The notes under the pieces: model-generated
Told to the model about the DNA's origin: nothing
What the model saw: only the letters and a program-made list of their open reading frames with translations
Databases searched by the model: none
Source: an uncultured Alphaproteobacteria bacterium
GTDB taxonomy: Bacteria; Pseudomonadota; Alphaproteobacteria; CAAGCB01; CAG-977
Direction of reading: 5' to 3'
DNA: 64,000 bases
Assembly (NCBI GenBank): GCA_944390195.1
Contig: CALXOZ010000009.1
Location: 1 to 64,000 of the forward strand
Position numbers and translations under genes: made by a program
Shown: positions 24,962 to 35,160 of the stretch, piece after piece
Position numbering within the stretch: position 1 is the stretch's first letter
Layout of the letters: every line of letters begins with the position of its first letter

Positions 24962-25939
24962 ATGATTAATTCTGAAAATGAGAACATACTGACGACGCCT
25001 CCGGTTGACGAGCAACATATAAAAGTACGTTTGGATAAATGGTTGGCGTCTTGTACAGATCTTTCACGCAGCCGCATTTCCGCTTTGATTGCGCAAGGGG
25101 CTGTTTTCTTTAACGATGAATGCGTTTGTGATCAAGATCGCAAGACGATATTGAACGAAGTTTATGAAATACGGATACCTCCCGCTGTTCCCGCGAATCC
25201 GGAAGCGGAGCAAATAGAACTTGATATTGTTTATGAGGATGAAGATTTGCTGGTGATCAACAAGCCGGCGGGAATGGTCGTTCATCCGGCGGCTGGAAAT
25301 TATGAAGGGACTTTGGTGAATGCTCTGTTGGGGTATTGCAAGGGCTCTTTGTCGGGGATCGGAGGTGTTATCCGTCCGGGTATCGTCCATCGTTTGGATA
25401 AAGAAACAAGCGGATTGATGGTGGTTGCTAAAAACGATAAGGCTCATAACGGATTGTCTGCCCAGTTCAGTGTGCATAGTTTACAACGTCGTTATTTGGC
25501 TTTGGTTTGGGGGATTTTGACGCCTCGAAGCGGAGTCGTTGAAAATCAGATCGGGCGAAGTCCGTATAATCGCAAAAAGATGGCTGTTTTGAAAACAGGT
25601 GGAAAAAGAGCGGAAACACATTATCAAACGCTGGAAATATTCGCTCATCAGGCGTTCAGTCTGGTTGAATGTGTCTTGAAAACAGGAAGGACACACCAAG
25701 TCAGGGTACACATGACGGATTTGGGACATCCTTTGATCGGAGATAAAGTTTATGGGAAAGTTCCCAAAACAGCGATTCGCGATGAAGTGTTGAAACCGGT
25801 TGTTTCTTTTCCACGTCATGCGCTGCATTCATATAAAATGAGTTTCATTCATCCGTTGAGCTGTAAAGAAATGAATTTTGAAATTCCTTTGGCGCAAGAT
25901 ATGCAAACGATCGTTAATTCTTTCCGAACTCAAAAATAA
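24962..25939 (+). CDS. rluD: RluA/RluD-family 23S rRNA pseudouridine synthase
   Basis: A 325-residue enzyme. An N-terminal S4 RNA-binding domain (VRLDKWLASCTDLSRSRISA, residues 22-41) is followed by the catalytic domain with LLVINKPAGMVVHPA and the catalytic Asp in GIVHRLDKETSGL. The C-terminal part includes GRTHQVRVHM. It isomerises uridines in 23S rRNA; the RluD subclass is likely from the S4 domain but not certain. A strong terminator follows. Confidence 0.92.
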   Translation: MINSENENILTTPPVDEQHIKVRLDKWLASCTDLSRSRISALIAQGAVFFNDECVCDQDRKTILNEVYEIRIPPAVPANPEAEQIELDIVYEDEDLLVINKPAGMVVHPAAGNYEGTLVNALLGYCKGSLSGIGGVIRPGIVHRLDKETSGLMVVAKNDKAHNGLSAQFSVHSLQRRYLALVWGILTPRSGVVENQIGRSPYNRKKMAVLKTGGKRAETHYQTLEIFAHQAFSLVECVLKTGRTHQVRVHMTDLGHPLIGDKVYGKVPKTAIRDEVLKPVVSFPRHALHSYKMSFIHPLSCKEMNFEIPLAQDMQTIVNSFRTQK

Positions 25940-25940
25940 A

Positions 25941-25971
25941 AAGAAAAGCCTGCTTTTGCAGGCTTTTCTGT
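25941..25971. terminator. Terminator between rluD-like gene and rpmJ
   Basis: AGAAAAGCCTGC / GCAGGCTTTTCT hairpin, bidirectional, serving both convergent genes. Confidence 0.8.
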
Positions 25972-25982
25972 TTCGATCCGCG

Positions 25983-26108
25983 TTAGCCCTGACGAGCCTT
26001 CATGCGCGGATTCTTCTTGTTAATAATATAAACGCGCCCTTTTCTACGAACGATTTTGCAATCTTTATCGCGTAGCTTTGCGGACTTCAGGGAATTACGA
26101 ACTTTCAT
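25983..26108 (-). CDS. rpmJ: 50S ribosomal protein L36
   Basis: A 41-residue protein, [18 protein letters not shown]..., ending NPRMKARQG. It is the long form of L36 common in Alphaproteobacteria, with [10 protein letters not shown] and [13 protein letters not shown] characteristic; only one cysteine of the zinc-binding set remains, as in the zinc-free type. AAGGATT precedes the ATG. It is short and easily overlooked. Confidence 0.93.
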   Translation of the reverse strand: MKVRNSLKSAKLRDKDCKIVRRKGRVYIINKKNPRMKARQG

Positions 26109-26234
26109 AATACAATCCTTAAACTTAACATTCTTCTGATGAAGTTAGATGACAATACAAAGAATGTCATGTATTGTCAATCATTAAAGAGAAGGTTTAT
26201 TCATATATTCGATTGTTGAAAAGGAGTTTTCTTT

Positions 26235-27008
26235 ATGCGCTTTCTTTTTTATTTCTTTATGTTGCCCATCTTGGCTTCATGCACTTTTTTACCTGAAGAA
26301 TGGATCGGGCTTTCTTCAAGTTTTAAAGATATGCATTCTCCCGCACACTCTTATTCCATTTTACCGCCGCCTTCGGCATCCGTTTTTGCGGGGACGCAAA
26401 CAGTTTATCAAAATAATTATGTGTTGAATGAAACGATGTCCGCCAAAGTCGGTGAAACCATGTTAAGGGTTCAGGCTTTTAAAAAAGAGAATCAGTTGAC
26501 ACGCGAATTGTATATAGACCGTCCGATTACGATCAGAATCGGTGTCGATGAAATAACTTTGCCGGCGAAAAAATATTCTGTATTCGGTATGTTTGATTTG
26601 GATGATGAAAAGTTCTTTGTCTTGCCGAAAGTGGGACATTATTATTTCTTAGTCGATTCAAAGGGAAAAATTCAAGAACGCTTCCTGTATGATATTAAAA
26701 ACAGTGATAAAGTAACGATCTTTCCGGACAAAGCGGAAATTTCCCCGTCTTCAGCCAGAATGAAAAGAGTGACTTTACATGAACAGGAAAAATTGCCGTT
26801 CTTGGATTTTGATATCGTTTATGACGGTATTAAGAATGATAATATCATTTTGTTTTATAAAAATGCCGTTCCGGGAACGAACGGAGAAAGCGGAAGCTTT
26901 GAAACATTGGCTTATCCAAAAGACGTAACGTTGATTTCGGTAAAAGGGATGTTAGTCCGTATTATCCGTGCCGACCAAGAGCAAATAACTTATATGGTTG
27001 TGAAATAA
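26235..27008 (+). CDS. Putative lipoprotein of unknown function
   Basis: A 257-residue protein with a lipoprotein signal (MRFLFYFFMLPILASC, lipobox LASC). The mature part is beta-rich without a recognised domain: SFKDMHSPAHSY, ELYIDRPITIRIGVDEI, KVGHYYFLVDSKGKIQERF. AAAAGGAG precedes the ATG. It forms a single-gene unit with its own terminator. Confidence 0.75.
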   Translation: MRFLFYFFMLPILASCTFLPEEWIGLSSSFKDMHSPAHSYSILPPPSASVFAGTQTVYQNNYVLNETMSAKVGETMLRVQAFKKENQLTRELYIDRPITIRIGVDEITLPAKKYSVFGMFDLDDEKFFVLPKVGHYYFLVDSKGKIQERFLYDIKNSDKVTIFPDKAEISPSSARMKRVTLHEQEKLPFLDFDIVYDGIKNDNIILFYKNAVPGTNGESGSFETLAYPKDVTLISVKGMLVRIIRADQEQITYMVVK

Positions 27009-27575
27009 TTGCCGGATTTCAAGCTTATACAAGGCAAGGCGTTCCGCTTTAAAAGCGGAACGTTTTTTTCATATGGATAAAAACGTCTGTGAATTTAATT
27101 TTCTGACTGTAAACAGAATCTGTTTTTTGTCATACGGGATTTAAAGAAAAACGCGATCAATTCATATCCAGAGAATTAAAAAAAACAGCTCTATGAAATT
27201 CTGCCAGTTTGGATAAATTAAGATAATTTGAAAAGATGATATTGATAAAGTGTTAGAGATGGGTTTTGTGATATATTACGATATAAATTGATATGGTGCG
27301 ATGTGAAAAAACAAACAGGATCTTGATCAAAAAGAATACTGTCACATTCAGCGAAAAAAACGCACAAAGAACAGATTTTCAGACATAAAAAATGAATAAA
27401 GACGGTTATTTTTGAAATTGAACCGTTTTTATATAAAATCGAATTGTTCCGGCATATTTGAAAAAATAACAGATCTTTCGCTTGGTGAGCGCTTTAAGTT
27501 ACAGATTAATAATAGGTTTACTTGTTTTTTGAAAAAGTTTCGGATTGGACTAACAGGATATTTTTTATATGAGTG
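27009..27575. other. AT-rich intergenic stretch
   Basis: Apart from the terminator at 27040-27069, no gene, repeat or RNA structure was recognised. Confidence 0.4.
27040..27069 (+). terminator. Terminator of the lipoprotein gene
   Basis: CGTTCCGCTTT / AAAGCGGAACG stem followed by T7. Confidence 0.85.
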
Positions 27576-28499
27576 TTATAACTGACGGGCGGCGAAACTC
27601 TGTTCGGCGTTCAGCGGCTCGCCCGCGCGCCGTTCTGTCAAAACCTTGAATGCGTCCTCTTGCTCGGCGTTCAGCTTGATTTCCGCAAACGTCATCTTTC
27701 CGCGGCTCGCCTGATTGATGCCCGCGGCGTCCTTTTGCGCCAACTCGGCCATAACCTTTTTGATGTCTTCGGGCGTGTCGATGCGGGCGAAATTGATATA
27801 AACGTCGTCGGTATTGACGGATTCCGCCTGTTTTGCTATATTGTTCTTACTGGTCGATTGACCTGAAGCCCCTTTATCCCCCCCGCTTGTTTACGGGACC
27901 AGGCTTGATAAGGGGCTTCATCTATTTGGGCGTCCCAAAAATAATTTCCCGCCCCGTCTTCTTTAACCGTCAACCGGACATGCTTTGTCTTCCCGTCAAA
28001 AGACACAATACAATCCGCTTTATGATAAGCTTTGATGTTTTTTTCTTTTATTTTGTCGTAAGGCGCCTCGGTGATTTTTGAAAAATCAGCTTTTTCCAAC
28101 AAATCTGGAATATAAGCGGCCAAGACCTGTTTATCCTCTTTTGCTGAAAAACGCCTGTATTTATCAATGCTTCCGCGCTGTATTTTAATATCCGCACCCA
28201 AAGAGGAATTATATATCCTTTTATCTTTAAACCTTTTCAAAAAAGAAATAGCCCTGTCTTGCAATGTTTCTCCGGCTTCTTTTTCCAGTATTTTTTTTGC
28301 TTCCTGCGAACTGATTTCAACAATCGGTTTGATTTGTTGGACGGCTTTGCTTGCAATCAACCCCGCGTCGATGTCGCCTAATTTGAATGGCGTAATGCGT
28401 CGCCATTTGTTTTCTCAACATGAATTGATTCGCCTCGCTCGGATTTTCCAACGCCAGACGGGATAATTCCTGCAACTTCGCCGCGCTTGCCGCCCACAA
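27576..28499 (-). pseudogene. Relic of a large polyvalent (phage/mobile-element) protein
   Basis: Three pieces in different frames read as one protein. 28499-28380 gives LSRLALENPSEANQFMLRKQ, 28360-27880 gives the core (RFKDKRIYNSSLGADI, KAYHKADCIVSFDGKTKHVR), and 27870-27576 gives AESVNTDDVYINFARIDTPE and KMTFAEIKLNAEQEDAF. These are hallmarks of the large polyvalent proteins of phages and conjugative elements (LPD3-like region in the middle). The frame changes near 28380 and again at a G7 run (27878-27884 on the + strand as C7); one extra G would rejoin the reading frame. The 5' part of the gene is missing. GC content is visibly higher than around it, a sign of transfer. Confidence 0.65.
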
Positions 28500-29702
28500 A
28501 GGAATATCAGAAATAAAGTAAAGTCTGATAGATGATTGTTATCATGAGATGTTTATGTCGTAGCTAAATGTATAAAAGGAATACGGAAAGGTTAAAGTTG
28601 ATAAACTCTATTTTTACATAAAGCAATAAAACGAAAAGTCATCAAAAAAAGCGGCGTTTAAATTGTAGAAACAGGGGAAAGTGCGTGTTACCGAGTGTTG
28701 GAAAATGTCCGGTCTCTATTATAGAAAAAAATGTTTTTTTATCATGTATGACATTTTATTCAAAGCAGTTGTTTTTGGGTAAAAACGGATATTCAGGGAA
28801 GGTACGAATAGTATAAGAATTTTCAAAGTTTGGATAACAAGGACGATTTCGTGTTCGGATTTTATTAATCCGTTGTGAACTGTCTTTTATATCCTCGTTT
28901 TTATAATTTTATTCAAATTTTTTTATATCTTAGAAACGCATTGGAGAATGTTCGTTTAAAAAAACTCTTGCTTAACGTGAAGCTCTTCATATCGGTTATA
29001 ACTTTTATACCACCAGTTACGTCTGAACGGCGTTTTGTTGGCTTTAGAGGATCAATTTGTTCTGTACTACCTGTAAACAAACTGGGGACTCTAGCGTCTA
29101 TTGATTTAATATCACGCCATTTTCCGGTTAATGTCGGATATATCCTGTCATTTTCTTTGTATTTTTCCGTTGTATCAAAATATCAACATCTGCTTTGAAA
29201 TTTTTCGTTTCGGCATACGTATTTGATTCTATTTTGTTGTCCGTAAATTACAAAGTTGTTTTTGCTTTCTAAAAGTCTCGTAAATTCCTTAGCCACATCT
29301 TCGAGAGCCATTTGAACGGGATCCGATCCGGATATGCTTCAACTTCCGGAAAATTCACTCTTTTACAGTTACAAGATGTACTTGTCATTTCATCTGTTTC
29401 ATACAGTTTTTTACTGTAAACACATTACTGTGTGTTACCACAGCGCAAAAACAATTTGATATTTGCTTTCATATTGTCAGAACGGTCTTGTCCGGATCAT
29501 TTTTTTTGTGACTTTAATGCCCGTCAATTTACAAGATCTCTTTTATTCCATCAAAGGCGTTTTTTGTGCGCACGGCTATAAGATTGTCGAAGCCGCATAA
29601 TTGGCTCGGGATTTTTCGGTTACAAAAAAAGCGCTTGTTTCAAGCGCTTTTTTAAGTTTATTGAGCATACAATTATTTCATTGACCTTTTATTCTCGTTT
29701 TA
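28500..29702. other. Long gene-poor stretch with a decayed coding relic
   Basis: No intact gene is seen. On the - strand between about 29340 and 28910, protein-like stretches can be read across several frames (VQMALEDVAKEFTRLLESKN; IYPTLTGKWRDIKSIDARVP), but stops and shifts break them. This looks like a dead gene of unknown family. A terminator for the downstream enzyme gene lies at 29624-29653. Confidence 0.35.
29624..29655. terminator. Terminator after the DPD-like gene
   Basis: AAAAGCGCTTG / CAAGCGCTTTT hairpin flanked by A and T runs; active for the leftward gene ending at 29703. Confidence 0.8.
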
Positions 29703-32210
29703 TCAACCGACAACAATTTCCGGATGGATTTCGTCAGGTTTGCGTTCCCGCATTGTCAAAGCTCCGGCAAAGCAGATTTTGGTGCAGAATGTGCATCCAA
29801 CACATTTTGCTGGATCGAATACGGGATACCCTTCAGGTCCTTTAGAAACGGCCATATAACCGCAGTGTGTGCAATTTCCGCAATGTTGACATAAATCAGG
29901 ATTGCATTGCGGTATTTGTTTGACAGGGGATAAAGCCATAAAATCAGTGATCGGGTTTGGTTGGGCAATACCGATCAATTCCTTGACTGATTTCAAGCCC
30001 CGAGCCTGTAACAAATGCGATAAACCGCTTTCCAATTCTTTGATTATATTAATTCCATATTTGAAAGCGATCGAGCAGAATTGGACATTTTTTACACCTA
30101 AAGCCAAGAAGTTTGCGGCTTCCATATAGCTCTGAGGTCCGCCGTTTCCGGAAATCTCAATGCCTGTTTTTCCTGCATTCGCCAATGTCAAATAAGAAAT
30201 CGGCAATACACCGCGTCCCAACGAACCGACATTAACACCTTGATCCCATTTTCCTTCCGATCCGTCCGTGCGTTCTCGCCAAGTTAAGGAGGGAAATGAA
30301 TTTGCCAATGTAATACCCGCTTTTTTATCCGGATATTTATCAAAGACTTCCTGAATGGCTCGAATGATCGGTACGATTGATGTTACCGCTCCCGTTAATT
30401 TAAACATTTTAGGAATGTCCGGATTGGAGATTTCCATGACATAGTCGATGATTTTAGCCGTTAAAGCGGCATTCTGAGAAACAATGTCTCCGTCTGTGCC
30501 ATCGCCGCCCTGTGGACAAGACAGAGAATATTCAACAGCAATGGAACCGGCGTTTTCCATTTTCTTTGTATTGGATTGCCAGCCTGCGCGATCATGTTCT
30601 TCATTTCCGGTAACCGGTCCGCCTGTTGATCCCATGATTAAACGATCGGGCCATTTTTTGCGTAATGCTTCGATTTCTTTGCAAACGTGATCAATAGGGT
30701 GGTCTGATACGTTGTCACAATTGGCATAGGTTGAATCGGAAAACTTGAACATATATCCTGCCGGAATATGAATATCGGCAGACGTTTTTACGTCGAAAGC
30801 CGTCTTCATGACGCCTCCCGCCCATCCTGCTTTCATTGCCGCATCCATTTGTTCATAACCGTCGGTGTGCGGAGCTGCGGACAGCAAGAAAGGATTACGC
30901 AGCTTAAATACCCCGAAAAAATCAGTAGTCAGATCCACTGGATTTTTTTCAACGCCTTCAACAACAGTGCATGATTTTGCTTTATAAGAAACAATTTTAC
31001 TTACAGGGCATATATTTTCCTGCACTTCTCCGGTTATGGCGGCGTGCAGTTCGTTTGCCGCATTTTTACCCGAAGCGACGGCTTCGACAATTGTTGATCC
31101 GCCATGGTTGCAATCGCCGGCGTAAATGACTTTTTCAGCTTCTGTTTTCGGGTCGGCTTTCGATCCGACAGCCATGATGACATGAGCGAAATCAGGACGT
31201 TTGATTGTGGTTTGCGGAATGTCTTCCAATTTCGTACCGTTGAAACGTGTCTTACAAGTGTATAGTGTATAGGTGTCTGCGGTTTTTTCGATTTTTTCCA
31301 CGCGTGTCATTGATGTGATATCAATGGATTTATCCATCAACCAAGAACGTTCTTCACCTGTCAGACGCATATCGGACACACGGCGACGTACAAACATTTC
31401 AACGTTTTCGGCACCGTTGTCTTTTGCCGTAATTGCGCAGTCCGTCGCTACAGCACCGCCTCCGAGAACGGCAATATTTCCTTTTGTCTTGTATTGTTCG
31501 GGGGATTTTAAGTAATCCATGAATGAAATTGCCAAATCTTCTCCGGGTATTCCCATTTTTGCCGTGTGAGGTTCGCCTACAGCAACAATGACACCGTCAT
31601 AACCGTCTTTGAGCAGATCGACGGGGTTTGAAATACGGTGATTCATTTGTAACGTGATATCGCCGAATGTTTTAATATAATCCCAATCTTTTTCGATAAC
31701 GGCTTGAGGTAATCTGGCTTCTGGAATTAATTTTGCCGCTCCTCCGACTTTATCGGATCCTTCAAAAACGGTTACGCTGTAGCCCTTTCGAGCCAGAACG
31801 GCAACTGCGGCCATTCCCGCCGGACCGGCGCCCACAACGGCGATGTTTTTCCCGTTGGCAACGACTTTTTCGGGAATATCAATGGCATTGAGTTTGCGAG
31901 CTTTTTCCAAAATTGCCGCTTGAACTGCCGGTATTCTGATCGGAGCGTCAAAACCTTTGCGAGAACAAGCCTTCATGCAAAACTGATCTGGACATGTCAA
32001 TCCGCACATTTGCCCCAACGGGTTTGATTTTAAAATCATACCGGCGGCACGACCGTAATCTTTTTCACCGCCTTGTTTGGCTGCCATAATGAAATCCGCC
32101 GGTGAACAATTCGCCGGGCAGGCTTTCATACAGGGCTTTTCCGCGCAGTATAAGCAACGATCCATTTCGGCTTTCAACTGTGCATCTGTTAAATAAAGTC
32201 TTTTTGTCAT
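29703..32210 (-). CDS. Single-chain dihydropyrimidine dehydrogenase-like iron-sulfur flavoprotein
   Basis: An 835-residue protein with the domain order of dihydropyrimidine dehydrogenase in one chain. Residues 15-90 form an Fe-S domain (Cys19, 22, 27, 31, 35, then CGLTCPDQFCMKAC). The FAD fold follows (NIAVVGAGPAGMAAVA, near 122), then an NAD(P)H fold (NIAVLGGGAVATDCA, near 245), then an FMN TIM-barrel from about 440 (SLSCPQGGDGTDG; GNGGPQSY). The C-terminus has two [4Fe-4S] clusters (CQHCGNCTHC and CVGCTFCTKIC). Bacteria usually split this into PreT and PreA. The active-site loop differs from the CPHGM loop of classical enzymes, so the substrate is uncertain. The SsnA-like gene directly upstream suggests purine or pyrimidine breakdown. 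Confidence 0.85.
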   Translation of the reverse strand: MTKRLYLTDAQLKAEMDRCLYCAEKPCMKACPANCSPADFIMAAKQGGEKDYGRAAGMILKSNPLGQMCGLTCPDQFCMKACSRKGFDAPIRIPAVQAAILEKARKLNAIDIPEKVVANGKNIAVVGAGPAGMAAVAVLARKGYSVTVFEGSDKVGGAAKLIPEARLPQAVIEKDWDYIKTFGDITLQMNHRISNPVDLLKDGYDGVIVAVGEPHTAKMGIPGEDLAISFMDYLKSPEQYKTKGNIAVLGGGAVATDCAITAKDNGAENVEMFVRRRVSDMRLTGEERSWLMDKSIDITSMTRVEKIEKTADTYTLYTCKTRFNGTKLEDIPQTTIKRPDFAHVIMAVGSKADPKTEAEKVIYAGDCNHGGSTIVEAVASGKNAANELHAAITGEVQENICPVSKIVSYKAKSCTVVEGVEKNPVDLTTDFFGVFKLRNPFLLSAAPHTDGYEQMDAAMKAGWAGGVMKTAFDVKTSADIHIPAGYMFKFSDSTYANCDNVSDHPIDHVCKEIEALRKKWPDRLIMGSTGGPVTGNEEHDRAGWQSNTKKMENAGSIAVEYSLSCPQGGDGTDGDIVSQNAALTAKIIDYVMEISNPDIPKMFKLTGAVTSIVPIIRAIQEVFDKYPDKKAGITLANSFPSLTWRERTDGSEGKWDQGVNVGSLGRGVLPISYLTLANAGKTGIEISGNGGPQSYMEAANFLALGVKNVQFCSIAFKYGINIIKELESGLSHLLQARGLKSVKELIGIAQPNPITDFMALSPVKQIPQCNPDLCQHCGNCTHCGYMAVSKGPEGYPVFDPAKCVGCTFCTKICFAGALTMRERKPDEIHPEIVVG

Positions 32211-32235
32211 TCTTCACTCCAAGTTAAAACGCTTT

Positions 32236-33567
32236 TTAGAAACGATCCCACAACTTTTCAGCTAATTCAACAGAACGTGCATAAGTTTGTTCCACATCTA
32301 TATCCAATTTTAATTCTTTGTTTTCCATTAATATTTTTCCGGCGACAATCGTTGTGTCTACAGGGACTGTAGCGAAACCGAAAATCAAATGTCCCAACCA
32401 TGTCGTTTCATCCAACGGGGTGGGGGGCAAGTAATCCAAAATAATCAAGTCGGCAACACCCCCTTGCGTTAAGGTACCTATTCCCATTCCTTCCCACAGG
32501 CGATCGCAAATTTTCGGGTTGTTAAAAGCGACTGTTGAAGCCAGTTCCATAAATCCGCAAGCAGGATCCCGCTGACCGTATTTTTGAGCCCACAGCCCGC
32601 ATCGCAGCTCTTCACGCATATTAACGGTCATTGCGTCCGTACCCAACCCGATCAAAATCCCTTTTTGAGCCATTTTTACCAAATTGGCAATACCGACGGT
32701 ATTATTCAGGTTGGACTGAGGATTGGTAACAACGATTGTATCCGTTTGAGCCAGTAAGTCCATTTCATGTTCATTGATATGGACGCAGTGAGGGCAAATT
32801 GTTTTTTTTCCGAGAACACCTTTATTATAAAACCGTTCGACAACACGGCAACCGTGTTCTTTTTCACAAGCCTCTTCATCGGAAGCGGCTTCTGCGGTAT
32901 GGACATGGAAACCGGAATTATGTTTTTTAACAAAATCGACAGCACGTTCAAGATCCGCGTCGCAAACCGTGAATGAAGCATGTAACCCGTACAATCCGCG
33001 CAACATATCATCATTTTCCTTTTCGCAACGCAAAATGAAGTTTTCATTTTCAGTCATACCTTCATCGGCGATTTTTTGCCCATCGCGATCAGATACTTCA
33101 TAGCATAAACAGTTTCTTAACCCGACTTCTTTTCCAGCTTTTGCTATGGCGTCCAAAGATCCTGTGACATGGAACGGCGAAGCATGATGGTCTATTAAAG
33201 TGGTTGTGCCGTTTCTGACGGCTTCGATCATAGGGATCAAAGCGCTATAGTAGGTATCTTCAATTGTCAGCTTTTTATCCAACCGCCACCATAAGTTTTC
33301 CAGAACACCGATGAAAGTCGAAGCGGGTTCGGCTTTTCCCAAGCCTCGAACCATCGTGGAGTAGTAGTGCATATGGGCATTGACATAGCCGGGCATTACA
33401 ATGCGTCCATGCGCATTGATTTCTTTACCGGTGTAATTGTTGAATTCGTTGTCCGGAGCAATTTTTTTTATTGTTTTATTTTCGATCAAGACAGCGTGAT
33501 TTTTCAAAACGGGCGCTTCGGATCTGAAGGTCAGAACCGTCGCGTTGCGAATTAGAATTGTTGACAT
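32236..33567 (-). CDS. ssnA: SsnA-like aminohydrolase (amidohydrolase superfamily)
   Basis: A 443-residue metal-dependent deaminase. The metal motif HMHYYSTM (first His pair, near residues 65-67), HVHTAEA, CVHINEHEM and the Asp of IGLGTDAM are all visible. SsnA proteins belong to the guanine-deaminase/TrzN-like branch and occur in purine-degrading clusters of gut bacteria with YgfK-type flavoproteins. It is transcribed with the DPD-like gene (25-nt gap), probably as the first gene of the pair. Confidence 0.85.
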   Translation of the reverse strand: MSTILIRNATVLTFRSEAPVLKNHAVLIENKTIKKIAPDNEFNNYTGKEINAHGRIVMPGYVNAHMHYYSTMVRGLGKAEPASTFIGVLENLWWRLDKKLTIEDTYYSALIPMIEAVRNGTTTLIDHHASPFHVTGSLDAIAKAGKEVGLRNCLCYEVSDRDGQKIADEGMTENENFILRCEKENDDMLRGLYGLHASFTVCDADLERAVDFVKKHNSGFHVHTAEAASDEEACEKEHGCRVVERFYNKGVLGKKTICPHCVHINEHEMDLLAQTDTIVVTNPQSNLNNTVGIANLVKMAQKGILIGLGTDAMTVNMREELRCGLWAQKYGQRDPACGFMELASTVAFNNPKICDRLWEGMGIGTLTQGGVADLIILDYLPPTPLDETTWLGHLIFGFATVPVDTTIVAGKILMENKELKLDIDVEQTYARSVELAEKLWDRF

Positions 33568-34281
33568 ACAAACCTCATTGAAAAAATTTAATTAAAAACA
33601 GTCTAATCGTTTTCATGGCTAAAAGGCAAGGTATAAAATTCAAGGCTTATAATGGTTTTTTACAGCTGAGTTCTTGTTTTAAAGTTCGTTTTAACGAAAT
33701 AAGTTATCTTTAAGGTGTGTAGGGGCTTTCAGACTTTCGGTATTGAAACTGGAAAGCATTATCAATTGTCAGCGGACTTAATGGTTTGATCTTTTTTTAA
33801 AAAAGAAACAATATGATAAAATCATAGCAATTTGATCACCTTAATTATCTGATTTTCAAGTAACGGGCATATGGCGAATTTGATTTTTGACTGGAGGCAA
33901 ACAGTAAAATCCGTTAGAAGTCTTTTTTTTGTCAAACGTAAATGAAATTAAGGCAAGCGGGAAAATGTAACAGTTTTATTTTTTTCCATGTCAGAAAGAC
34001 GGGAAAAGGTTTTAGAGTTTTTCATAGGAAGATTTGGTAATTAACGATTGTCTTATGGGACTATAGCTAAAAGATTAGCGGTTTGTTTCAGACAAGACGC
34101 GGAAGAAGGACATTAATAGGTTGGCAATTCTTTAATTACTATTTGCGATATGGTTGTATAACAATCATATCGGACGTTTTTTCATTAATTATCAATAACA
34201 TAACATATCCGGTGAAAACAGGAACGTTGTCAATAACGTGTTCAAACTTTTAGATGAAACTTTATTCTTTTAAAGACAAGT
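33568..34281. other. Intergenic stretch of about 700 bases
   Basis: AT-rich with only short frames. No convincing gene, tRNA or repeat was seen. It must hold the promoter of the ssnA pair, but no clear boxes stood out. Confidence 0.35.
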
Positions 34282-34989
34282 TCAGTGTCCGAAACGGCGT
34301 TTGAAAGCCAAATTGTAGGTGGAAAAAAACTTGAGCAGGGGACGAAGAAGATGTGGAGACGCTCCCGCCGCCGAAAAACGGACGGGGATTTCATCCAACC
34401 CCAGATCCAAAGCCATTCCTATACGGTGATGTCCGTTGTTGACACAATCTTTCGCTCCTAACAGGCGGCAAAACATGATGTCAATAGGATCGTCATCTTT
34501 AAATCCGTTTTCTTTAATACTGTTAAAAATCCTGTCATATTCAGTGTTTCTTTCTTGTAATGACATTTTATAGCGGGGATTTGTAAAAGAGTAAGCATTT
34601 TGACGGGTTTTTATTGTGCGCTCGATTTTCATGTTCCGGATGTTTTTCGGATCTATGTGGTAGACATTTGAACCGTAGTAGCGGATTTTATAACGGAGCT
34701 TGCGTATTATCGGGGACAGCAGGTCAAAACGTTTATTGGCAGGAATGAAAGCAAAACGTACGGGAATGAATTTTTTATTTTGTTCAATAGCCTGCCGTAC
34801 CTTTTGATATCCTTGAATCAAGATGTCCTTTGATCCGTTTTCATTGATTGTATTATTATGACCGATCAAAACAACGATTTCATCTTTAAAGGAAGCCGTT
34901 TCGGGAAGAACACCCGTTTTGAATTCCAAAACGGCGACATCGGTCGTTTTGATTTGATAGACTTCTGAAGAATAAACGGGCATAGACAT
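34282..34989 (-). CDS. Hypothetical protein with ParB/Srx-like C-terminal motif
   Basis: A 235-residue protein. The C-terminal part has PIDIMFCRLLGAKDCVNNGH then HRIGMALDLGLDEIPVRF, the GHHR...A..LG...VPV pattern of ParB/sulfiredoxin-like folds. The N-terminal half (VVLIGHNNTINENGSKDI; KKFIPVRFAFIPANKRFDLL) is not recognised. No strong ribosome site precedes either ATG (34989, 34983). Function unknown. Confidence 0.6.
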   Translation of the reverse strand: MSMPVYSSEVYQIKTTDVAVLEFKTGVLPETASFKDEIVVLIGHNNTINENGSKDILIQGYQKVRQAIEQNKKFIPVRFAFIPANKRFDLLSPIIRKLRYKIRYYGSNVYHIDPKNIRNMKIERTIKTRQNAYSFTNPRYKMSLQERNTEYDRIFNSIKENGFKDDDPIDIMFCRLLGAKDCVNNGHHRIGMALDLGLDEIPVRFSAAGASPHLLRPLLKFFSTYNLAFKRRFGH

Positions 34990-35160
34990 AACTATCTACT
35001 TTCTTATCAGAAAAATTTGTTAACCGCACAACTAAAATATATATGATTGTTTTGGAAAAAACAAGAATCTGAAGATTAGAAAAATTTCGCAAAAAAACTC
35101 TTTTTTGTCTAATATTTTTATGGTATAGTTTTTTTATTGTTTTGAAGGAATGTGTTTTTT

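Noticed and set aside
27836-28360. Independent 174-residue gene
   Set aside because: Flanking frames continue the same protein on both sides, so it is a piece of a broken larger gene.
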